From Desulfocapsa sulfexigens (GTDB lineage Bacteria > Desulfobacterota > Desulfobulbia > Desulfobulbales > Desulfocapsaceae): 6,754 bases of DNA. Position 1 is the stretch's first letter; every line of letters starts with the position of its first letter. The notes under the pieces are model-generated. The model saw only the letters and a list, made by a program, of their open reading frames with translations. It ran no database searches and had not been told where the DNA came from. Below are positions 1-6,111 of the stretch, one piece after another. A program made the translations under genes and the position numbers. The stretch covers positions 1 through 6,754 of the forward strand of contig DQVD01000068.1 of NCBI GenBank assembly GCA_015661935.1. Reading direction: 5' to 3'.

Positions 1-1380
1 AATAGCGATACCATTGCAGCTATTTCAACTCCGCCTGGATCCGGTGGGATAGGCATTATCCGTATGAGTGGGGCGCAATCCCTTGCGCTCCTGCAAACAA
101 TCTTTCACCCCCTCGATAAGAGTTGTTCTTTTGACAGCCATCATATGTACTATGGACACATAGTACACCCCGATACCAACAAATCCCTAGATGAAGTGCT
201 GGCTGTATTTATGGCCTCTCCAAAGACATATACCCGTGAAGATGTGGTGGAAATCCATTGTCACGGTAATGTTCTTGTGCTGCAGTCCATTTTGGAACTG
301 CTTCTTAGCCTCGGCGTACGCCTTGCTGAGCCCGGAGAGTTTACCAAACTTGCCTACTTAAACGGAAGAATTGATCTCACGCGTGCGGAAGCTGTTATCG
401 ATATTCTTTCAGCAAGAACCCGCAAGGGCATGGAGATGGCACTGGATCAACTTGGTGGAAGTTTGTACGTCCAGGTTGATGCCATTCGATCTTCTCTTGT
501 GCAAATGCGTGCTGTGGTGGAAGTAGCCATTGATTTTCCTGATGAGGATATTGAAATTGTCAATTATACAGCTCTTACTCAGCAGGTACGTGATGACGTT
601 CTGGTTCCTCTTGAACGTTTGCTTCGTCAGGCAGAAGAGGGAAAGATTTTCCGTGATGGTGTATCCGTAGTTATTGTGGGGCTGCCAAATGTAGGGAAAT
701 CCAGCCTTTTGAATACCCTGTTGCAGGAAGAGCGGGCTCTGGTAACAGCAATTCCCGGGACCACCCGCGATACCATAGAAGAATACCTTGATATCCAAGG
801 GGTTCCCGTACGTTTTGTTGATACTGCAGGTATCCGGGAGGGTGCCGACGAAGTGGAAGTGCTGGGAATCGAGCGTGCCAGAAAACAGATTGATCAGGCT
901 GATCTTGTTCTTTTTATGCTTGATGCACAGAAAGGGATATGTGAGACAGATCGGCAGCTTTTTGAAACTGTGAATCATAAGCCTTTGCTCCTGCTTGCAA
1001 ATAAAACAGATATTGCCCGTTCTTCTCTGTCACTAAACTCTTTAGGACCTGGTTATACGGCCATTCCCCTTATTCAGATTTCTGCAAAACAGCAACAGGG
1101 TATTACTGAATTAAAAGAGGCAATTTTCAAAGCAGTAGTTGGCGGCAGGGAGCAGTGGCAGGAAGAGGGATGCGCGCCAAATGTGAGGCATAAGTCAGCT
1201 CTTCAGCAAGCCTGTGACGCTGCCATTAGACTTGGTGAAGGTTTGGAGTTGAGAGTAACCAGTGATCTTCTGGCAATTGATCTGCAGGATTGCCTGGATC
1301 AGCTCAATACCATTGTGGGTATCACCACAACCGAAGATGTTCTGGATGTGATTTTTGAGCAGTTTTGTCTGGGAAAATAA
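1..1380 (+). CDS. mnmE: tRNA uridine-5-carboxymethylaminomethyl(34) synthesis GTPase MnmE, 5'-truncated by the window edge
   Basis: MnmE works with MnmG (GidA) to modify the wobble uridine (U34) of certain tRNAs, using GTP hydrolysis and a folate-bound one-carbon unit. The reading frame is open from base 1. The first residues, NSDTIAAISTPPGSGGIGII, match the conserved MnmE N-terminus, so only a few codons are missing; the ATG at 64 is internal. 459 residues are visible, about full length for the family. Counting from base 1, the embedded G domain shows G1 GLPNVGKS (227-234, including the Asn of the K+-dependent GTPases), TTRD (254-257), DTAG (274-277), NKTD (334-337) and SAK (361-363). The protein ends in FCLGK, the C-terminal Cys-X-Gly-Lys motif typical of MnmE. 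The following gene starts one base after the stop, so the two are probably co-transcribed. Identification is very secure; no defect is visible. Confidence 0.97.
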   Translation, partial: NSDTIAAISTPPGSGGIGIIRMSGAQSLALLQTIFHPLDKSCSFDSHHMYYGHIVHPDTNKSLDEVLAVFMASPKTYTREDVVEIHCHGNVLVLQSILELLLSLGVRLAEPGEFTKLAYLNGRIDLTRAEAVIDILSARTRKGMEMALDQLGGSLYVQVDAIRSSLVQMRAVVEVAIDFPDEDIEIVNYTALTQQVRDDVLVPLERLLRQAEEGKIFRDGVSVVIVGLPNVGKSSLLNTLLQEERALVTAIPGTTRDTIEEYLDIQGVPVRFVDTAGIREGADEVEVLGIERARKQIDQADLVLFMLDAQKGICETDRQLFETVNHKPLLLLANKTDIARSSLSLNSLGPGYTAIPLIQISAKQQQGITELKEAIFKAVVGGREQWQEEGCAPNVRHKSALQQACDAAIRLGEGLELRVTSDLLAIDLQDCLDQLNTIVGITTTEDVLDVIFEQFCLGK

Positions 1381-1381
1381 G

Positions 1382-2896
1382 GTGAGGAGATTTAGGAACA
1401 GTTTTTTTGTCTGTTTAATCTCTTTACTCTCTCTTGGTAGTAGTCTTGTTTTTGCTCAATCGAGTCTTGCTGTAAATCAGGCTCCCACCATTTTATCCGA
1501 TATTCTTAAAAATCAGTTAGCTGGGAAAAATGGAAAAAGCGGGGCTCAGCTCCTGGAAAAGGGGGAAGAGTCTCTTCTGGCCAGAGCCTGGCTTGCCGAT
1601 CATGCCGATAAAACCATAGATGTCCAATATTTTATCTGGAGCAGTGATAATATCGGTATTCTTGCCGCTGAATTTTTGTTGCGGGCTGCAGAACGCGGGG
1701 TACGGGTACGAGTAATTGTTGACGACCTTATGATTGATGCTCCTGAGTTTTCCATGCTTGCCTTGGCAGCTCATCCCAATATTGAAATAAAAATCTATAA
1801 CCCCCAACATTCAGTTGGAGTTTCAAAAGCAAGACGACTTTTTAATATGCTGGCCGATTTTCGGGCCTTTAATCAGCGAATGCACGACAAGACCATGATT
1901 ATTGATGGCGCGGTGGCTATCACCGGAGGCCGGAATATGGCTGCTGAGTATTACGATTATAATCAGGAATATAACTTCAGGGATCGGGATATGTTACTTG
2001 TCGGGCCAGTTGTTCAGGAAGCTGCACGTAATTTCACAGCTTTCTGGAAAAGTTCGCTGGCGGTGACGGTTGATGAGACCCTGGGGGATCCGACAAAAAG
2101 ACTGACGCCTGAACGAGTTCAGGATTTCTATAAAGAATTGCATAACTATGCTGCAGATTCCAGTAATTTTACTGATGAAGTACGTTTAACCCTTACTGAC
2201 TTACCCCATAAATTTTCGGTTTTACTCTCTGCTCTTGTCTGGGATGATATTGAGTTTATTCATGATAAACCGGGAAAGAACTCAGGAGAAAAAGGCCTTT
2301 CCGGAGGAGGTGATACCACAAGACGTTTAACCCGCATTCTTGAACAGGCAAAAGAGAGAGTGATTATTCAATCGCCCTATCTGGTGATGCCTGAAGGTGG
2401 TATTGAGTTTTTTGCTCGTCTTGTGGGTAAAGGTGTTAACGTAAAAATTATAACTAACTCTCTTGCTGCAACCGATAATCTGCAGGCTTTTAGTGGATAT
2501 CTCAAACAACGTAAAAAGATATTAAAGGCTGGTATCAAAGTTTATGAATTTAAACCTCAGCCCATGATTCGTAAAAAACTGATTGATAGACTGTCCGCTC
2601 TTGAAAAATCAATTCCTGTTTTTGCAATTCATGCAAAAAGTATGGTGGTTGATGGAAAAACTTTATTTGTTGGTACCTTTAACCTTGATCCTCGTTCTGC
2701 CAATCTTAATACCGAGGTCGGAGTGCTTGTTGAAAACCGGCAGCTTGCAGCTCAGGTGGAACACTCTATCCTGACCGATATGGAGCCAGAAAACAGTTGG
2801 GAAACTATCCTTACAAATCCTGACCGCAATGCTCCATTCTATAAGCGGTTGAAAATCTTGTTCTGGGGATTGTTTCCTTTGGAACCATTGTTATAA
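1382..2896 (+). CDS. Secreted phospholipase D-family protein, cardiolipin synthase C (ClsC/YmdC)-like
   Basis: Two HxK(x)4D motifs are present: HDKTMIID (H168, K170, D175, followed by GGRN) and HAKSMVVD (H417, K419, D424, followed by FNLDPRS). These form the paired catalytic site of the phospholipase D superfamily. The stretches around LRAAERGVRVRVIVDD, the GGRN element, TNSLAATDN and the ending LFPLEPLL resemble ClsC/YmdC, which makes cardiolipin from phosphatidylglycerol and phosphatidylethanolamine in E. coli. Cardiolipin synthesis is thus the best guess, though another phosphatidyl transfer or hydrolysis is possible. I chose the GTG at 1382: GGGA lies 7 bases upstream, and the resulting N-terminus (VRRFRNS, then a hydrophobic core and VFA-Q) is a good signal peptide of about 23 residues. 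The frame is open from a TTG at 1355, inside mnmE, but nothing favours that start. The product is 504 residues, near family length, with a small Gly/Ser-rich insert around residues 300-310. The stop is inside the 3' end of the opposing rhomboid gene. No terminator is visible after it. Confidence 0.92.
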   Translation: MRRFRNSFFVCLISLLSLGSSLVFAQSSLAVNQAPTILSDILKNQLAGKNGKSGAQLLEKGEESLLARAWLADHADKTIDVQYFIWSSDNIGILAAEFLLRAAERGVRVRVIVDDLMIDAPEFSMLALAAHPNIEIKIYNPQHSVGVSKARRLFNMLADFRAFNQRMHDKTMIIDGAVAITGGRNMAAEYYDYNQEYNFRDRDMLLVGPVVQEAARNFTAFWKSSLAVTVDETLGDPTKRLTPERVQDFYKELHNYAADSSNFTDEVRLTLTDLPHKFSVLLSALVWDDIEFIHDKPGKNSGEKGLSGGGDTTRRLTRILEQAKERVIIQSPYLVMPEGGIEFFARLVGKGVNVKIITNSLAATDNLQAFSGYLKQRKKILKAGIKVYEFKPQPMIRKKLIDRLSALEKSIPVFAIHAKSMVVDGKTLFVGTFNLDPRSANLNTEVGVLVENRQLAAQVEHSILTDMEPENSWETILTNPDRNAPFYKRLKILFWGLFPLEPLL

Positions 2897-3458
2897 AAAA
2901 GTATAAACATCCTGCGATCATTCCAGCCCCATGGGCACCGGGAACACTATCCCAGCTCAGATGCGTGAAGAGTGCCTGCTGAGTAGAGGCTTCGACGATG
3001 CTTTTCACTACAGCAGCAATACCGATGAGTGGAAGAACAGGATGTTTGTTTTCCCGCCAGAGGATGAACAGTAAAGCGCTGAACAGCCCATTAAGTATTC
3101 CTGAGAGACCGCAGTAAAGTGTCAAATCCGTTTTAAAAAACCACAGCCAGCTGCTGACTCCAATGCAGCTGATAGCCAGCAGACCGAGAAGTCTGGTTCC
3201 AAGACGTTGTTCAAGTAAGCTGCCGAGGATGAAAAGAGCAGTAATATTCCATCCCAGGTGTGCAAGGTCACAGTGGACAAAGTGGCTGCTGAGCAGTCTC
3301 CAGATCTCTCCATTCTCTATGGCAGTACGATTGTATATCAGTGTATCCGGTACTGCACCGAGTATCAGGAAGAGCAACGCACTTCCCAGGAAAATGGTAA
3401 AGCTCAGCCATGGCATATTGAGAGAAGTTTTTTCTGAGGTTGTGTTTAAGCGTTTCAT
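2811..3458 (-). CDS. rrtA: Rhomboid-family intramembrane serine protease, rhombosortase-like
   Basis: This is a small polytopic membrane protein of 215 residues from the ATG at 3458. Rhomboid marks are the W-R-L-L-S-S-H-F-V-H stretch with H62, H67 and N71 (the HxxxN of TM2), the nucleophile in GLSG (S119) preceded by Y-C, and the second catalytic residue H176 in GAHGAG of the last helix. The short size, the GLSG-x-L-x-G-L-F pattern and the direct position after a GlyGly-CTERM-type gene point to rhombosortase (RrtA), the rhomboid subfamily proposed to cut GlyGly-CTERM tails. The start is uncertain. ATG 3476 adds MLLFLI. ATG 3596 has AGGAG 10 bases upstream, but it overlaps the VIT-VWA gene by 58 bases and adds 46 residues that do not look like rhomboid sequence; that AGGAG also encodes part of the conserved tail. 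Neither 3458 nor 3476 has a well-placed ribosome site, so translation may depend on the upstream gene. The last 28 or so residues, beyond the final helix, are encoded over the end of the opposing phospholipase D gene. A generic rhomboid is the alternative. Confidence 0.88.
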   Translation of the reverse strand: MKRLNTTSEKTSLNMPWLSFTIFLGSALLFLILGAVPDTLIYNRTAIENGEIWRLLSSHFVHCDLAHLGWNITALFILGSLLEQRLGTRLLGLLAISCIGVSSWLWFFKTDLTLYCGLSGILNGLFSALLFILWRENKHPVLPLIGIAAVVKSIVEASTQQALFTHLSWDSVPGAHGAGMIAGCLYFFITMVPKETIPRTRFSTAYRMEHCGQDL

Positions 3459-3489
3459 AATGAGAAATAGAAGCATTGTGTTGTTGGTA

Positions 3490-3521
3490 GCTCCCGCCAC
3501 CTTTTTTTGAGTGGAGGGAGC
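3490..3521 (-). other. Intercistronic stem-loop between the VIT-VWA gene and the rhomboid gene
   Basis: GCTCCC-G-CCAC (3490-3500) pairs with GTGG-A-GGGAGC (3511-3521): 10 of 11 positions match around one G/A mismatch, with a 10-base loop that is an A7 run on the transcribed (minus) strand. No T run follows on either strand, so it is not an intrinsic terminator. On the minus-strand mRNA the 3' arm contains GGCGGGAG, the only SD-like purine run ahead of ATG 3476 (14 bases away). It could set the relative stability or translation of the two cistrons. The structure is seen in the sequence; the role is inference. Confidence 0.6.
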
Positions 3522-3538
3522 CTGGAAAACGAATTGAG

Positions 3539-5617
3539 CTAACCTTGTCTTCGATAGCCAAGATAAACCAAAGGAAGAAGAAGGAGTATCGCCCATGGAT
3601 CAATGGCTCCTGCACCACCGCCAGAGTTTCTTGTTGTGGGACGTTTTTGCTGCTGGAACATTGGTGTGGCATTATCAACTCTACGGCTGCTGACACTACT
3701 CTTTGCCCGTTGTTCCTGAGCAGCAAATTCCTTTTGGAGACGTTCTCTGTTATTGCGTACAATTCCCAGCTGTTGAAAGACTTCATCCCGAACCACAACC
3801 ATGGAGGTGTAATCGGTGACAAGACCATACTCCACTCCAATATCACTTATGGCTGCCTTGCTGTCCGTGTCTTCTCCAAAATTCTCCATTTCGCGATTTA
3901 ACTGTTCGATGGTGGCATAGGCCCAGAGTCTCTCTATCTCAGGATTTGCTGTGGATTGTTCAGGAAAAATAAAGCGTGTCTGGTAAATTTTATTCTCACC
4001 TGAGATCTTACCGCTGAGGCTGACTGTGGCTTCTCCGCCACCATAATAATGACCAAATATAATCAGCTGCTGACCTCGATAAATAGAACCTATTTTCTCA
4101 GGATTGATATCAAATGTTTTGATCCCTTTAATTTTCATTTTGGCACCATGAAGAGCTTCATGGGTGACCTTTGACTTAGCAAGAAGAATTGAACCCACTA
4201 TGTCATCGCTGTTTGAAATACTTATGGAAAAACCGTTTGAGGCATCTGTAAGTGCTGTAAGCAAGGGTCGGTTGGCACTGTTTCCCATAATGAAGGTAAA
4301 GAGTCGTACATCGTGACGCTCTATTAATTCTATAAATTGTTTCTGCCTGGTGACCCCGACATTGGCAACACCATCAGTAACCAGTAAAATTGCGCTTGTT
4401 CTGTCACTGTCCAGTTTCTTCAGCCCAAGTTTCAGGCCGTCATAAACATTGGTACCGCCGGTGGGGGATATCAGTTTTACCTTGTTGATATATTTTTGAA
4501 CGTTTTCCGGGCTGGCTGTGACATATCCTCTGGTGAGTTCTGATGCGGAATTGTTGAAGAGTATGATTCGAAAACGTTCGTTGGCAGACATCTTTTCCAG
4601 GGCCTGGCTTACTCCTTCTGCCAGAGTGTTATATTTGCCCTGCATGGAACCTGAGATATCTAAAATAAAGATCCAGTCCCGTCCTGTATTAATGGGTTTC
4701 AGATCCATTGCCGGGGTGACTGTGATCATAAATGTTCCGCGTTTTCCTGTTTCCGGTTTATAGGTCACCAGATCCACGGATCCTGGAAGATTGTCAATAT
4801 GGCGATAATAAACCACGATATCCTGATCGAGATTGAACACACCATTCGTTGATTGAACAGTCGATACGATTTCAGAATTGTTTTGTTGCTCGCCCTGTAT
4901 AGCATTTTCCGCGGGAGAAGGATTGTTTCCCAGGTGAATATGATACTCTTCACCCTTCTTTTCTATTATGGCATTGGGATGCTTAGGCAGCCTCACCCCA
5001 TCAACCGGATACGAAGAACGCAGAATAAGATCAAAACTAAAAGTAGTTGTTACCTTTTCATTTGCTGTCCAGAAGGAGAGTTTGGCTTCATCAACACCTC
5101 CTTCTTCAAGAGGATAGACATAATGACCCATGGAACTGTCCACCTTTACCGGTTGGATATAACCAAGTCGAATCCTGATGTCTTGTCCTGCACGCACTGG
5201 AGAGACTGATATTGAAAATGCTTTATAGCTGTCTTTTTCTGTAAGCCCCGCTTCATTTCCAGCAGTTTTCTGTTCTTCATAGACTTGCCGCGCTTTTTTC
5301 TTCTCAAGAACCTCTCCGTGAATTGGAGTTCCGTCGATCCACATGGTGAATTCACTGACTGCAGCTTTTTCAGGAACCGGAAAAGAGTAGATGGCTTCCA
5401 GATCTGTTGCGTGTGGGTTGTAGAAGATCTGCTCAACGGTGGTGATGGCATAACCGTCTTCAATGACAACTTTTACCTTGTGGTCTTTGATGTCAAGGGC
5501 TGGAAGATTGGAGCCGTTGGGAGTAAGAAGGCCAGCGGCAAAGGCCGAGCAGGTTCCGCTAAGAATAAGCAGACAACTAAGTAACATTCTGATGGTAAAT
5601 TTTTTTGTTGATAACAT
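3539..5617 (-). CDS. VIT and von Willebrand factor A domain protein with a GlyGly-CTERM-type C-terminal sorting tail
   Basis: The product has 692 residues. Residues 1-28 form a signal peptide (MLSTKK, hydrophobic core, CSAFA-AG). A VIT domain follows (roughly residues 30-170; the DGYAITTVEQIFYNPHATDL stretch is typical). Next is a VWA domain (about 315-480) with a complete MIDAS metal site: DISGS (D320, S322, S324), the Thr of TGGTN (T389) and TDG (D415), so it probably binds Mg2+ and a protein ligand. A Gln/Arg-rich linker leads to the tail: GGGAGAIDPW (666-675), a hydrophobic span to about 687, then RR (689-690). This is the GlyGly-CTERM plan, a signal for rhombosortase processing of exported proteins, and a rhombosortase-like gene lies directly downstream. 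I chose ATG 5617 because AGGAG stands 6 bases upstream and it gives the signal peptide at once. The frame stays open to a TTG at 5734, but that would put an intrinsic-terminator hairpin inside the gene. VIT-VWA proteins in other marine proteobacteria are sortase targets; the ligand here is unknown. Confidence 0.93.
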   Translation of the reverse strand: MLSTKKFTIRMLLSCLLILSGTCSAFAAGLLTPNGSNLPALDIKDHKVKVVIEDGYAITTVEQIFYNPHATDLEAIYSFPVPEKAAVSEFTMWIDGTPIHGEVLEKKKARQVYEEQKTAGNEAGLTEKDSYKAFSISVSPVRAGQDIRIRLGYIQPVKVDSSMGHYVYPLEEGGVDEAKLSFWTANEKVTTTFSFDLILRSSYPVDGVRLPKHPNAIIEKKGEEYHIHLGNNPSPAENAIQGEQQNNSEIVSTVQSTNGVFNLDQDIVVYYRHIDNLPGSVDLVTYKPETGKRGTFMITVTPAMDLKPINTGRDWIFILDISGSMQGKYNTLAEGVSQALEKMSANERFRIILFNNSASELTRGYVTASPENVQKYINKVKLISPTGGTNVYDGLKLGLKKLDSDRTSAILLVTDGVANVGVTRQKQFIELIERHDVRLFTFIMGNSANRPLLTALTDASNGFSISISNSDDIVGSILLAKSKVTHEALHGAKMKIKGIKTFDINPEKIGSIYRGQQLIIFGHYYGGGEATVSLSGKISGENKIYQTRFIFPEQSTANPEIERLWAYATIEQLNREMENFGEDTDSKAAISDIGVEYGLVTDYTSMVVVRDEVFQQLGIVRNNRERLQKEFAAQEQRAKSSVSSRRVDNATPMFQQQKRPTTRNSGGGAGAIDPWAILLLLPLVYLGYRRQG

Positions 5618-5623
5618 TTTTTT

Positions 5624-5628
5624 CTCCT
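5624..5628 (-). promoter_or_regulatory. Ribosome binding site of the VIT-VWA gene
   Basis: AGGAG on the minus strand, 6 bases before ATG 5617. It decides the start, because no comparable site precedes the in-frame TTG at 5734. Confidence 0.8.
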
Positions 5629-5635
5629 GTGTTGA

Positions 5636-5675
5636 AGGATCCCCCTGTTTGTGAACGGTGTTCATTCTGGATCCT
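5636..5675 (-). repeat. Nested inverted repeat enclosing operator copy 1
   Basis: AGGATCC (5636-5642) and GGATCCT (5669-5675) form a 7-bp outer inverted repeat. The palindrome TGAAC-GGT-GTTCA (5652-5664) lies inside it. In the minus-strand leader RNA this could fold as an outer stem plus an inner hairpin just upstream of the ribosome binding site. BamHI-like palindromes are common enough that the outer repeat may be chance. Confidence 0.4.
5652..5664. promoter_or_regulatory. Operator-like palindrome, copy 1 (TGAAC-N3-GTTCA, in the 5' leader)
   Basis: TGAACGGTGTTCA, with perfect 5-bp arms and a 3-bp centre. It is the copy nearest the VIT-VWA gene, downstream of the terminator-like hairpin. 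With its flank (5648-5664) it repeats copy 3 (5768-5784) at 16 of 17 bases, exactly 120 bp away and in the same orientation. It is a probable site for a dimeric repressor such as the divergent TetR protein. Confidence 0.7.
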
Positions 5676-5703
5676 AAAAAATGCCTCTCCAATTGGGAGA
5701 GGC
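5676..5703 (-). terminator. Intrinsic terminator or attenuator hairpin in the leader of the VIT-VWA gene
   Basis: Read on the minus strand: GCCTCTCC, loop CAATT, GGAGAGGC, then A and six T. The stem is a perfect 8 bp, six of them G-C, and the T run follows at once. This is a classic rho-independent terminator for leftward transcription. It lies between the predicted promoter (5757-5785) and the gene start at 5617, so it should either attenuate that transcript or separate it from a second promoter nearer the gene. On the plus strand no T run follows the stem. Confidence 0.72.
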
Positions 5704-5737
5704 TGAAAAGGGAGGGAGCTACTAATTTTCGCAACCA

Positions 5738-5750
5738 TGAACACTGTTCA
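5738..5750. promoter_or_regulatory. Operator-like palindrome, copy 2 (over the predicted transcription start)
   Basis: TGAACACTGTTCA, extended by one pair to ATGAAC-ACT-GTTCAT (5737-5751). The 13-mer is the exact reverse complement of copy 3. It lies just downstream of the minus-strand -10 box and covers the expected +1 at about 5750, where bound protein would block initiation. Its centre is 34 bp from that of copy 3, a little over three helical turns. Confidence 0.78.
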
Positions 5751-5756
5751 TTAGCT

Positions 5757-5785
5757 ACTGTAAGTCATTTGTGAACAGTGTTCAA
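5757..5785 (-). promoter_or_regulatory. Predicted sigma-70-type promoter for the VIT-VWA/rhomboid unit
   Basis: On the minus strand, TTGAAC (bases 5785-5780; 4 of 6 match TTGACA) and TACAGT (5762-5757; 4 of 6 match TATAAT) are exactly 17 bp apart. The start of transcription would be about 5750, giving a leader of about 130 bases. The -35 box shares all but its first base with operator copy 3. The boxes are moderate, but their fit with the two operators makes the call better than chance. Confidence 0.55.
5772..5784. promoter_or_regulatory. Operator-like palindrome, copy 3 (over the -35 box)
   Basis: TGAACAGTGTTCA, perfect 5-bp arms. It overlaps the -35 hexamer of the leftward promoter. It is also the copy closest to the divergent regulator gene (328 bases from its ATG), so it could serve autoregulation too. 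Confidence 0.78.
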
Positions 5786-6111
5786 GTAAAAACTGTGCAT
5801 TGGGTTCTTTTTTTTGTATTATGAATCAACCGAAATGTATATTTGTTGAAAATATGAAATATAAAAGTCTGATTTTAAAGTGTATTTTGTGTGGTTGGTA
5901 TCTTGCCTCCCGAGGCGGATATTTAAATGTATCGGAAAAACAAAGTTATTGTGTGAATCATTCCCCGGAAGTGGATGCCAGATGAAAATCAACTGTAGTT
6001 ATTTCATCCGTAGGCTGCTAACTATTCTGGCTTCTGTCGTCTGAATGTGCCCGCAGGGCATCATGTCCGCATACAGTAGAAGAAAAGAATTAATAATGAT
6101 GGAGTTTAACA
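5786..6111. other. Long non-coding region between the operator cluster and the TetR-family gene
   Basis: These 326 bases hold no gene I can support. The left part (5806-5940) is strongly A/T-rich. TATTAT (5817-5822) is a possible rightward -10 box for the regulator gene, but the -35 region (TGTGCA at 5794-5799) is poor. GCCT-CCCG-AGGC (5905-5908/5913-5916) and TGCCC-GCA-GGGCA (6048-6060) are short inverted repeats without T runs. A frame open from 5800 to 5985 begins at TTG, has no ribosome site and encodes nothing recognisable. If transcription starts near 5830, the regulator mRNA would have a leader of about 280 bases. Confidence 0.5.
6048..6060. repeat. 13-bp GC-rich palindrome upstream of the TetR-family gene
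   Basis: TGCCC-GCA-GGGCA has the same 5-3-5 design as the three operators but a different sequence. It ends 51 bases before the ATG at 6112. It may be a small RNA hairpin or a binding site for another protein; nothing in the sequence decides. Confidence 0.35.

Noticed and set aside
409..978. 189-codon minus-strand frame antisense to mnmE
   Set aside because: It lies opposite the conserved G domain and has no ribosome site or recognisable motif; an antisense shadow.
3268..3846. 192-codon minus-strand frame across the junction of the VIT-VWA and rhomboid genes
   Set aside because: It is a shifted-frame shadow of two well-supported genes on the same strand, with no domain pattern.
5618..5734. 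N-terminal extension of the VIT-VWA protein to a TTG at 5734
   Set aside because: It would place the terminator hairpin and operator copy 1 inside the gene and bury the signal peptide 39 residues in. ATG 5617 has a good AGGAG.
5905..5921. GC-rich inverted repeat as a possible terminator
   Set aside because: Only a 4-5 bp core stem, with ATATTTAAAT rather than a T run after it.
5800..5985. Small plus-strand reading frame of 61 codons in the intergenic region
   Set aside because: It begins at TTG, lacks a ribosome site (also for the inner ATG at 5821), has low-complexity A/T-rich composition and resembles nothing I know.
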